Origin: JAXHUM01 sp034189325
GTDB lineage: Bacteria > Desulfobacterota > DSM-4660 > Desulfatiglandales > Desulfatiglandaceae
Length of the DNA: 9,555 nt
Direction of reading: 5' to 3'
Assembly: GCA_034189325.1 (NCBI GenBank)
Contig: JAXHUM010000038.1
Span: 1 to 9,555 of the forward strand
The translations under genes were made by a program, and so were the position numbers. The notes under the pieces are model-generated. The model did not search any database, was not told where the DNA came from, and saw nothing but the letters and a program-made list of their open reading frames with translations. Shown here in pieces: positions 1-6,478 of the stretch. Position 1 is the first letter of the stretch, and each line of letters opens with the position of its first letter.

Positions 1-96
1 TGGCGGAGAGGGTGGGATTCGAACCCACGTGCCCCGCTGTTAACGGGACAAATCGATTTCGAGTCGACCCCGTTACGACCACTTCGGTACCTCTCC
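1..96 (-). tRNA. tRNA-Ser (anticodon CGA)
   Basis: Read on the minus strand, the sequence folds as a class II tRNA. The acceptor stem is GGAGAGG pairing with CCTCTCC, followed by discriminator G and an encoded CCA. The anticodon stem is GTCGA/TCGAT around the loop CTCGAAA, which gives anticodon CGA and reads the serine codon UCG. A long variable arm contains a CCCG...CGGG stem, as expected of tRNA-Ser. The T arm is GTGGG-TTCGAAT-CCCAC. The gene begins 10 nt after the tadA stop codon on the same strand, so it is probably processed from a shared transcript. The CCA end coincides with the window edge, so nothing can be said about what lies further downstream. Confidence 0.96.
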
Positions 97-106
97 TTCA
101 ACAACC

Positions 107-574
107 TCACTTCCTGTTGGCCCTGCGGGACCGGAAGAAATCCTTCATAAGCGCTCGACATTCTTCTTCCATGATTCCGGATGTAACCTCGATCTTATGG
201 TTAAGTCGGCTGTGCGAAGCGAGATTGAACAGGGACCCGGCAGCACCGTACTTTGGATCAGGCGCGCCGAAAACCAGTCTGCCGACTCTCCCGTTGAGGG
301 CGGCACCCATGCACATGACGCAGGGTTCGATAGTGACTACAAGAATCGTATTGTTCAGACGGTAGTTCCTATTCAATCGCCCTGCCATCCTCATGGCAAG
401 GATTTCAGCATGACCGGTCGGGTCGTTCAATCTGATGGGTTGGTTATGGGCCCGGGCGATAATTTTGCCCTCCCCACTAGCCAGAACCGCACCTACTGGG
501 ACTTCCCCCTCATTGAGGCCTTTGAGAGCCTCTTCCAGGGCATGCCGCATCAACAAAAAGAGGTCAATCGCCAT
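107..574 (-). CDS. tadA: tRNA-specific adenosine deaminase TadA
   Basis: TadA deaminates adenosine 34 to inosine in the wobble position of tRNA-Arg(ACG), in the cytoplasm as a homodimer. The 155-residue product carries the full zinc-deaminase signature. HAE is at residues 55-57 (zinc-binding His55, proton-shuttling Glu57) and EPCVMC at 83-88 supplies the zinc-binding Cys85 and Cys88. The N-terminal MRHALEEALKG segment is typical of TadA, and the length is normal for the family. The ATG at 574 is the only usable in-frame start, because an in-frame TAG lies 15 nt upstream with no other start codon between. Only a GAGG touches this start; a better Shine-Dalgarno (AAGGAG) sits upstream before a different-frame ATG (see findings). 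A tRNA-Ser gene follows in the same direction. Nucleotide deaminases of other specificity share the fold, but the motif set and context favour TadA. Confidence 0.94.
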   Translation of the reverse strand: MAIDLFLLMRHALEEALKGLNEGEVPVGAVLASGEGKIIARAHNQPIRLNDPTGHAEILAMRMAGRLNRNYRLNNTILVVTIEPCVMCMGAALNGRVGRLVFGAPDPKYGAAGSLFNLASHSRLNHKIEVTSGIMEEECRALMKDFFRSRRANRK

Positions 575-742
575 CCTCGTCCATTTCTACCACACTCCTT
601 TTTTCCTCGTCAACCAGTTAGTTATTGCCATGCCCCGTCAATTGGCGGTAGATTCCAAAAAGGTGTTGTGACAGAGCTCATACGAGCTATTAAGAAATCC
701 CCTGCCTCCTAATAATCGCACTCTTTACTGAACGCAGAAATG

Positions 743-766
743 GACCGGTCAAAACGGTAAGCCGGC
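743..766. promoter_or_regulatory. Cluster of palindromes, possible upstream activator site
   Basis: Two perfect short palindromes, GACCGGTC (743-750) and GCCGGC (761-766), flank a further ACGGT element. They lie about 100 to 120 bp upstream of the sigma-54 promoter at 865-878, the distance at which NtrC-type activators usually bind. The spacing and symmetry are seen directly. That they bind an activator, such as the one encoded at 2306-3658, is inference only; similar short palindromes arise by chance. Confidence 0.22.
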
Positions 767-864
767 GCATTATGGCCCATCCGAAATGCACCTAATGTCC
801 AGATTAAAGGAACTCCAAGAGTCTTGATGATGAATTGGTCGGGTATTTCAAACCCTTTGCATGC

Positions 865-878
865 GGCACAAATATTGC
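865..878 (+). promoter_or_regulatory. Sigma-54 (-24/-12) promoter
   Basis: The sequence GGCAC-AAATA-TTGC matches the core of the RpoN consensus (TGGCAC, five bases, TTGC), with GG at 865-866 and GC at 877-878 and exactly ten bases between them. The only core deviation is C in place of T before the GG. Transcription would begin near 890, leaving a leader of about 37 nt before the ATG at 927. A sigma-54 activator gene lies in the same cluster, which makes RpoN-dependent control more plausible. Confidence 0.7.
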
Positions 879-926
879 GAGCTTGTGGCACAACTTGAAG
901 ACTGCGCGTGGGTGCATGGAAGAGAT

Positions 927-2177
927 ATGCAGAATATTCTTGTCGTTGATGATGAAAAGGCATTCCTTGAAGTCCTTGTAAAGGGTTTGCAGACTTTTGA
1001 TCCTGACTTTAATGTCTTGGGGGCCGAAAATGGTAGGAGGGCGATTGAGATCCTCCAATCCCGCTCCATTGATTTTTTAGTGACCGACCTGAAAATGCCG
1101 GAGATGGACGGTTTTGAGCTGCTGGCATACATGAACAGGCATTTCCCATCCATTCCCACCATCGTCATCACGGCCTTTGCGACACCTGAAGCGGAAAGCA
1201 AACTGCGTCACCTAGGTACGGTGAGACTCATGGTCAAGCCGGTTGATTTCTCCATATTGAGAGAGGCAATCAAAGAGGGCCTAAGGGCCGATTCAAGCCT
1301 CGGCCCACTCAGCGGGGTATCGCTCGTCAGTATTCTCCAACTGGTTGAGGTTAGAGAGAAAACCTGCCTCATTGAGGTGAATTCCAGAGATAGGAAAGGC
1401 CTCTTCTATTTCAAAGAGGGCGTACTCTTTAACGCGATGCATGGCGATCTCAGGAAGGAAGAGGCAGCATTGGAGATGCTCCTGTGGGATGATGTCAGAG
1501 TGGAATTCAAGACACTTCCCGATAAAAGCATACGCAGACGGATATATGGGACGCTTGCGGAGCTGATGAAAGAGGTTTCAAGACTGAAGGAGAAATTATC
1601 TCGTCGGCCGTCAATAGAGCTATCAGCCAAATCCGGGTTGTCGGACAGCACCGATGAACAGGATCAGGTCTTTGAAGAGGCTCCTTCCGATGTTTTGCCA
1701 GGGCCGGAGTCAGTGTATAGAGAGGACGGAGATCCAGGCTTACAGACCTCCAAAGTCAAAAAAGACCTTGAAAAAACCCTCCAAAATATGTCAAAAGAAA
1801 TTCCAGGGTTTGCGATGTCGGCCATTGTATTGACCCCTGAAGGTCTCTCAGTTGCGGAATTGTGCGCTGATCCGGGTGTTTCACTAGCCGCCTCCGCTCC
1901 ACATCTGGCAAGTATTGTCAAGTCTAACATCAAGACCATGGCATTCCTTGTGAACGACGAAGCACCTGAAGATATTCTCATCACCACAAACAGAAATTAT
2001 CTCCTGATCCAATATAGCGCGGACAAGCCTTTTTTCCATTTTGTCATGGCCTCAAGAGAGGAATCGCTTGGAAGGATTCGAGTCGTCATGCAAAAATATG
2101 GACGGAAAATGCTGCAGATCATGAGTGAAGACCAAGCATACCATCAACTTTTTGAAGACAGCAAGAATAATGGTTGA
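927..2177 (+). CDS. Response regulator with REC, DUF4388 and Roadblock/LC7 domains
   Basis: This 416-residue cytoplasmic signalling protein has three parts. Residues 1-118 are a complete phospho-receiver: acidic pair D8/D9, phospho-acceptor D54 in VTDLKMP, T82 and K104 in VKP. Residues about 127-196 match DUF4388 (LSGVSLVSILQLVE..., then GLFYFKEGVLFNA). A charged, low-complexity linker (about 197-279) leads to a Roadblock/LC7-type domain (about 280-396), the fold of MglB-like regulators of small GTPases. There is no DNA-binding domain, so output is probably through protein contacts. The start at 927 is preferred over the longer frame from 861: MQNILVVDDE is a canonical receiver start, GGAAGAG precedes it, and 861 lies upstream of the predicted transcription start. 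The gene has its own sigma-54 promoter and lies 128 bp before the activator gene. The target and the cognate kinase are not visible. Confidence 0.88.
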   Translation: MQNILVVDDEKAFLEVLVKGLQTFDPDFNVLGAENGRRAIEILQSRSIDFLVTDLKMPEMDGFELLAYMNRHFPSIPTIVITAFATPEAESKLRHLGTVRLMVKPVDFSILREAIKEGLRADSSLGPLSGVSLVSILQLVEVREKTCLIEVNSRDRKGLFYFKEGVLFNAMHGDLRKEEAALEMLLWDDVRVEFKTLPDKSIRRRIYGTLAELMKEVSRLKEKLSRRPSIELSAKSGLSDSTDEQDQVFEEAPSDVLPGPESVYREDGDPGLQTSKVKKDLEKTLQNMSKEIPGFAMSAIVLTPEGLSVAELCADPGVSLAASAPHLASIVKSNIKTMAFLVNDEAPEDILITTNRNYLLIQYSADKPFFHFVMASREESLGRIRVVMQKYGRKMLQIMSEDQAYHQLFEDSKNNG

Positions 2178-2305
2178 AATATAGCTGCTTGGGCCGATAG
2201 AATACACCTCTTAGGAAGTAGACGATCTGTCCGAGTGGGAGTGTTTGTTGAAACGCACTCTATGAACCTGTACAAAACCTTCAAAACAGGGTGACTTTAA
2301 AAGGC

Positions 2306-3658
2306 ATGAAGAGAACAATAAACATCCTTATTATCGACGACGACCAATTCCTCACCGAATCTCTCTCCGACTTTTTGATGATCAAGGGTTATGGTATACA
2401 GACAGCGGACAGCGGGAGGGATGGGATTAAGACATTTGAACGGCAACAGCCCTGCCTTGTGTTGTTGGATCAGAAACTCCCCGATATGATGGGGATCGAT
2501 GTCTGCAGGAGAATACTGGAGATCAACCCGAACACAAAGATTATCTTCATCACGGCTTACGCGACTGTTGAATACGCGGTTGAGGCCATGCGTGTAGGGG
2601 CCTTCAACTACCTCTCAAAGCCATTTGAGCTCGATGAGCTTCTGATTGCCATAGATATGGCCATAAAAAACGTTCAGCTCGAAGGGAAGGTCCGGGTTCA
2701 GGAGTATGAACAAGAGAAAGAGAGGCGGGAAAAACGACTGATCGGGTCATCCGAGGTGATGGCGAGGATCATGGAACAGGTCAAACTCGCTGCAAGTTCC
2801 GATGCCAATGTGCTGATTACCGGAGAGACCGGCGTGGGCAAGAATGTAGTGGCCAAGGCCATCCATGATGTCCATGACAAGCGTGAGACCTTTCTTACCA
2901 TCAATTGTTCGGCGATTCCCGAGAATCTGATGGAGTCCGAGTATTTTGGGCATGAAAAGGGCGTTTTTACCGGCGCGGATAGGCGTCGTGAAGGCATTTT
3001 TGAGTTGGCGGACGGCGGGACCCTGGTCCTGGACGAGATAGGTGAAATCCCCATCCACCTTCAAAGCAAATTTTTGACTGTTCTGGAAGACAAGTGTATC
3101 CGACGGATAGGAAGCCGCCGAACCATACCTGTTGATGTGCGAATCATTGCCACGACCAATCAGGACCTGGAAAAGGCCATTCAGAAAAAGCAGTTTCGAC
3201 AAGATCTTTACTACCGCCTTGCCGTATTCAATATGCACATACCGCCGTTGCGTCAGCACTCGGATGACATTTGTGAGATTGCGCAACACTTTGCCGCACA
3301 GTTCTTGAGAAAACCGGTGAAAATTCCCAAGAGTCATATCAAGAAGATGAAGGAATATTCATGGCCCGGGAATGTAAGAGAACTCCGAAATGTCATTGAG
3401 AGAGCGTCGCTTTTCTTTGAGGATGATGAAATAAGACCGGGTGATCTCTTAATCCAAAACAGCCTTCACTTACCTTTGGGGAATCACGGAGAGGATGACC
3501 ACGAAGTTGAGGAAATCACACCCCTTGAAGAAGTCAAAAGACGCCATATCATGTCCGCCCTTGATGCCTACCAAGGCAACAAGACCCAGACGGCCAAGGC
3601 CCTTGGTGTTTCTCTTTCCACACTCAAAAGAAAACTGAGAGAGATGAAGATAGGTTAG
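2306..3658 (+). CDS. NtrC-family sigma-54-dependent response regulator
   Basis: This bacterial enhancer-binding protein remodels sigma-54 RNA polymerase using ATP. Residues 1-120 are a receiver (DDD at 11-13, phospho-acceptor D55, T83, K105). The AAA+ domain follows: Walker A GETGVGKN (173-180), the sigma-54 contact loop GVFTGA (219-224), Walker B LVLDE (240-244), arginine-finger region FRQDLYYRL (297-305) and sensor II WPGNVREL (353-360). A Fis-type helix-turn-helix ends the protein (about 412-447, with NKTQTAKALGVSLSTLKRKL). The contact loop has Val where GAFTGA has Ala, a conservative but uncommon change. The ATG at 2306 fits the usual receiver N-terminus, with AAAAGG just before it at short spacing; an in-frame GTG at 2291 would add five residues. 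No separate promoter was found in the 128-bp gap, so it may be read through from the upstream gene. Its last codon lies 2 bp from the convergent ogt-like gene. Confidence 0.93.
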   Translation: MKRTINILIIDDDQFLTESLSDFLMIKGYGIQTADSGRDGIKTFERQQPCLVLLDQKLPDMMGIDVCRRILEINPNTKIIFITAYATVEYAVEAMRVGAFNYLSKPFELDELLIAIDMAIKNVQLEGKVRVQEYEQEKERREKRLIGSSEVMARIMEQVKLAASSDANVLITGETGVGKNVVAKAIHDVHDKRETFLTINCSAIPENLMESEYFGHEKGVFTGADRRREGIFELADGGTLVLDEIGEIPIHLQSKFLTVLEDKCIRRIGSRRTIPVDVRIIATTNQDLEKAIQKKQFRQDLYYRLAVFNMHIPPLRQHSDDICEIAQHFAAQFLRKPVKIPKSHIKKMKEYSWPGNVRELRNVIERASLFFEDDEIRPGDLLIQNSLHLPLGNHGEDDHEVEEITPLEEVKRRHIMSALDAYQGNKTQTAKALGVSLSTLKRKLREMKIG

Positions 3659-3660
3659 GG

Positions 3661-4173
3661 TCAAAGCCTCTCGTGATCCAGCAAAAACCGTTTGATTTCG
3701 ACCCCACTGCTGAAACCGCCGAGTCCCCCGGCGGCAACGACCCTGTGTCAGGGAAATATCAACGGCACCGGGTTCGCCCCTAAGGCCCTTCCCACGGCCC
3801 TGGCACTCTTGGGATGCCCTGCCATAGAGGCGATTTTTCCATAAGTCCTTGTCTCGCCAAAAGGAATTTTGCTGATTGTCCGGTAGATAAGGTTTTCAAA
3901 AGGTGTGCAGGTGATATCAAGGTCGAGGGGTTGACGAGGTTTCCTGTTCTCCAGCAAGGCCTCTATCATCTCCCTGTGGGGATGGTTGAAACTCTCACTC
4001 CTCACCAATATCGCATCCGGTAGCAAGTTCCTGAAGAACAGGAGGCAGTCCTTTTGTGTCCCAAGGCCCAGTCCTATTCGAGCGATACCTCTTGTTGTGG
4101 AGGCGAGATAGATCTTCAGCTTCCCTACTTCCATGTCTGAGCAGTACGTTTTCTGAACAGTCGTCCCTGCCAT
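3661..4173 (-). CDS. ogt: Selenocysteine-containing methylated-DNA--protein alkyltransferase (Ogt/MGMT family), UGA at the active site
   Basis: Family members remove alkyl groups from O6-alkylguanine by irreversible transfer to an active-site Cys in the motif PCHRV. Here the frame runs to PVPLIFP and meets TGA at 3750-3748, exactly at the Cys position. It then continues without interruption as HRVVAAGGLGGFSSG and KRFLLDHERL to a second TGA at 3663-3661. Read through, the product is 170 residues with Sec at 142, a normal length and C-terminus for the family. The helix-turn-helix and arginine-finger segment is intact (RTYGKIASMAGHPKSARAVG, residues 109-128), as is GANPVP. A hairpin 12 nt past the UGA resembles a bacterial SECIS. 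AGGAGG at 4184-4179 lies 5 nt before the ATG and fixes the start, which overlaps the end of the radical SAM gene by 49 nt. Alternatives are a nonsense-mutated pseudogene or a sequencing error, but the exact position and intact distal frame favour Sec. Translation ending at the first TGA would yield a protein lacking its nucleophile. Confidence 0.85.
3715..3735 (-). promoter_or_regulatory. Candidate bacterial SECIS hairpin
   Basis: On the minus-strand RNA, GCCGCCG (3735-3729) pairs with CGGCGGU (3721-3715), giving seven pairs including one terminal G-U, around the loop GGGGACU. The stem begins 12 nt after the in-frame UGA (3750-3748). In the E. coli fdhF element a short hairpin with a GG-containing loop begins about 11 nt after UGA, so position and loop type agree. 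SelB would bind the loop to deliver Sec-tRNA. The same bases encode the conserved AAGGLGG segment, which is naturally GC-rich, so part of the pairing could be a coding by-product. Confidence 0.6.
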
Positions 4174-5060
4174 GCATTCCTCCTTTGCAAGGCCTCACGT
4201 ATAAGGCCCAGGGTCACGGATTTGTCTTTGGCCCAGGATGGAGCCACCAGTTCGGATCGAATAGGATCGCTCGTCAGCCTTTGAATCACCATGGATGGGG
4301 GAAGGAGTTCCAGAAAGTCCACGACCAGCTCCACGTATTCTTCTTGATCGAGACAGCGAAACGCCCCTTCTTGATATAGCTCGGCCAGTTGAGTCTCTTT
4401 GACTACATACATCAGGTGGATCTTCACCCCCTCAATGGGAAGGTCCGAGATAAACCTGGCTGTCTCCAACATCATCTCTCGGTCTTCCCCGGGAAGACCG
4501 AGAATAACATGGGCACAGACGTTCAGACCGCACTGACGGGCCATCAAGACACTACTTTTGAAAGAGCCCACGTCATGCCCGCGGTTTATCCTTTCGAGGG
4601 TGATATCGTGGGCTGACTGGAGACCAAATTCCACCCAGACAAGGTAGGTTGATTGGTAGGTGGCCAAAAGCTCCAAGACGTCCATGTCGACGCAATCCGG
4701 TCTTGTGCCCACGGACAGGCCGACAATGTCCTTGTGTCCAAGGGCCTGGTCATAGATCTCTTTAAGGTGTGAAAGCGGGGCATAGGTGTTCGTGAAGGAC
4801 TGGAAGTAGGCGATGAATTTCCGGGACTTATACCGTTTTTTGATACGTTCTTGCGCCCGGATAATTTGCTCATCAAGAGATAATCCTTCACGAATCAGTG
4901 CCCCGGTCCCTGATCCGCGGCTGTCACAGTATATGCAACCCATATCTGAGATGGTTCCATCCCGGTTGGGGCATCCCAGTCCGGCGTCCAATGAGATCTT
5001 TTGGACACGCTCGCCGAAGATTTCCTGCAGATAGCTGTTATAGTCTTTATATCTTTTCAA
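4125..5060 (-). CDS. Radical SAM protein, YhcC family (TIGR01212-like)
   Basis: The 311-residue product belongs to the YhcC group of Elp3-like radical SAM enzymes, whose reaction is not established. The N-terminus KRYKDYNSYLQEIFGERVQK and the segment SLDAGLGCPNRDG are characteristic. The cluster-binding cysteines appear as C30, C42 and C45 with spacing CX11CX2C, the pattern I recall for YhcC. Later segments IAYFQSFTNTYAPL, VGLSVGTRPDC, VEFGLQSAHD and HVILGLPGED are typical barrel strands. The length is normal. The start is TTG, overlapping the TGA of the upstream CoA-ligase gene in the sequence TTGA; no in-frame ATG lies just upstream and no strong Shine-Dalgarno is seen, so translation is probably coupled. 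The 3' end overlaps the next gene (ogt) by 49 nt and contains that gene's ribosome-binding site. What it has to do with CoA ligases or DNA repair is unknown. Confidence 0.88.
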   Translation of the reverse strand: MKRYKDYNSYLQEIFGERVQKISLDAGLGCPNRDGTISDMGCIYCDSRGSGTGALIREGLSLDEQIIRAQERIKKRYKSRKFIAYFQSFTNTYAPLSHLKEIYDQALGHKDIVGLSVGTRPDCVDMDVLELLATYQSTYLVWVEFGLQSAHDITLERINRGHDVGSFKSSVLMARQCGLNVCAHVILGLPGEDREMMLETARFISDLPIEGVKIHLMYVVKETQLAELYQEGAFRCLDQEEYVELVVDFLELLPPSMVIQRLTSDPIRSELVAPSWAKDKSVTLGLIREALQRRNAWQGRLFRKRTAQTWK

Positions 5061-6460
5061 AGTCGAGAATCGGGATTGGATGTAGCGGCGTATTCCCAGA
5101 GCCTCGAAAGAGCCCTTACTGCTCGCTCATGACTACGGAAAACAACCATGTTTCTTTTCTCTTCGAGCCTTTCGGTTGTCTTACCCCATGCGCCGAGGAT
5201 GGAAAAGACAATCGGCTGCTCTTTGTAGTCCTCTGCAACTTCATGGACAATTTCGGATATGTCCCAGTCTTCGGATTGGAACAGGGTGTGAAAATCGGGG
5301 ATAATCACAAGGACCGCGCCGATCGATTCTTGATTCAAAAGGGCCTCCATTATTGTCCTGAATCCGAATTTCAGACTCTCGGCATCAAATTTGACGAGTC
5401 CTGCACAGGCCCAGAGATCCACCGGGTTTTCTATCGGCAGCCAGGCCGGGGGTGACAGCTCTCTTATCCTGTCTATGGCCGCATCGGATAGAAGAGGCAC
5501 TTCAAGCCCATAGGCGTCACAGGCATCCACAGTCAAGACCCCCGTTGAACCGGCCCAGGACATCACACCTACTCCTCTCTTCTTCATGGGAGGTAGTCTG
5601 GAAAAGGCGAGTCCCATGTCTTCAAGCTCTTCAAGGTCGTTTACTCGAATCAATCCGCGTTGCTTGAATGTGGCATCATACACCTCATCGGCACCTGCTA
5701 TCGATCCGGTGTGAGAAAGGGCGGCCCTTGCGCCGGCCTCACTCCTGCCACCTTTCAAGACGAGGACAGGTTTTTTCTTGACTACACGGCCCACGACATG
5801 GGCGAATCTCCTCCCATCTTGGATGCCCTCGATCTGTAAGGCGACAACCGTGATCTCGGGGTCTTCCTCAAAATAGCATAGGGCGTCGGCAACATCTATA
5901 TCGCAGGTATCTCCAATGTCGATTATTTTTCCAAACTTGAACCGGGATGTGCCGAGGAAGGGTATGCCTGTTTGCGAAATAATCCCAATAGGGGACCTCT
6001 CCATCTCGAGCATCGGCAGGGCCGTCGACATACTCTGGAAGGCATTTGTTACGCCGAAGGTATTCGGCCCGATTATCCTTGCCCCACCTCTCTTTGCTGT
6101 ATCGATTATCCGGGACTGGAGAGACTTCCCCTTTTCGTCGGCATCCCCGAAGCCTTGGGCCACTATGATGATCGCCTTCAATCCTTTCTCAACAGACTCC
6201 TCGACCAATGCCAAGGTAGTGTCTCTGGGAGTCATGATCACGGTCAGGTCGATGTCGTCAGGGAGGTCTTTGATAGCGGGATATGTCCTGACCCCCAGGA
6301 TCTGATCGGCGGAGGGATTGACCGGGTAGATGTCTCCTGAAAAGCCGTAGGCCAGGAGATTTCTCAGTAGGCCGAAGGGATGGTCGGTTGACCTGGACAC
6401 ACCCACAAGAGCAATAGATTCGGGCTCCATAAACAGCCTCATTTGCTCAAGAACGTCCAT
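5057..6460 (-). CDS. ADP-forming acyl-CoA synthetase alpha-type subunit (CoA-binding/ligase), second paralogue
   Basis: This 467-residue protein has the layout of the alpha subunit of ADP-forming acyl-CoA synthetases (succinyl-CoA synthetase superfamily), which interconvert acyl-CoA + ADP + phosphate and acid + CoA + ATP. An N-terminal Rossmann CoA-binding domain (IALVGVSRS, IYPVNP) is followed by succinyl-CoA-ligase-like domains. The phosphorylated histidine is H250 in SHTGSIAG and the paired glutamate is E211 in QIEGIQDG. The usual GPNC motif reads GPNTFG (131-136), so its Cys is replaced by Thr. No ATP-grasp beta domain is attached, and none is encoded nearby. The gene starts 18 nt after its upstream paralogue, has only a weak ribosome-binding site, and its stop overlaps the start of the radical SAM gene. 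The substrate cannot be assigned. Family membership is secure, but catalytic activity without a beta partner is not. Confidence 0.88.
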   Translation of the reverse strand: MDVLEQMRLFMEPESIALVGVSRSTDHPFGLLRNLLAYGFSGDIYPVNPSADQILGVRTYPAIKDLPDDIDLTVIMTPRDTTLALVEESVEKGLKAIIIVAQGFGDADEKGKSLQSRIIDTAKRGGARIIGPNTFGVTNAFQSMSTALPMLEMERSPIGIISQTGIPFLGTSRFKFGKIIDIGDTCDIDVADALCYFEEDPEITVVALQIEGIQDGRRFAHVVGRVVKKKPVLVLKGGRSEAGARAALSHTGSIAGADEVYDATFKQRGLIRVNDLEELEDMGLAFSRLPPMKKRGVGVMSWAGSTGVLTVDACDAYGLEVPLLSDAAIDRIRELSPPAWLPIENPVDLWACAGLVKFDAESLKFGFRTIMEALLNQESIGAVLVIIPDFHTLFQSEDWDISEIVHEVAEDYKEQPIVFSILGAWGKTTERLEEKRNMVVFRSHERAVRALSRLWEYAATSNPDSRL

Positions 6461-6478
6461 ATCAGAAAACCCCGTTTC

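Larger units (their letters stand above)
575..926. other. Intergenic control region between divergent tadA and the response-regulator gene
   Basis: This 352-base gap separates two divergent genes. Its right end holds the sigma-54 promoter described separately. On the minus strand, a TTGACC hexamer (revcomp at 750-755) is a possible -35 element for tadA, but the hexamer 17 nt on (AGTAAA) is a poor -10, so no tadA promoter is assigned. A small perfect hairpin, AGCTC-ATAC-GAGCT, lies at 675-688. Short open frames occur on both strands, including one on the minus strand ending at 709 whose longest start would lie inside the response-regulator gene. None has a good ribosome-binding site or a recognisable protein motif. 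Confidence 0.6.

Noticed and set aside
675..688. Perfect AGCTC-ATAC-GAGCT hairpin as an operator or terminator
   Set aside because: It is too short to separate from chance and has no T-run on either strand.
197..712. Long plus-strand frame over tadA
   Set aside because: It is antisense to tadA, whose motifs are intact; the frame has no family features. The same holds for the other long frames opposite the called genes.
709..963. Minus-strand open frame of 84 codons across the tadA/response-regulator gap
   Set aside because: Its longest start lies antisense inside the response-regulator gene, it has no ribosome-binding site, it covers the sigma-54 promoter and it shows no recognisable motif.
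2239..2260. Hairpin GAGTG...CACTC between the two response-regulator genes as a terminator
   Set aside because: The stem is short with a large loop and no T-run follows, so it does not look like a rho-independent terminator.
3748..4173. Ogt-family gene ending at the first TGA as a complete 141-residue protein
   Set aside because: It would stop one residue before the catalytic position, and the distal frame encodes the exact continuation of the family, so truncation is the less likely reading.
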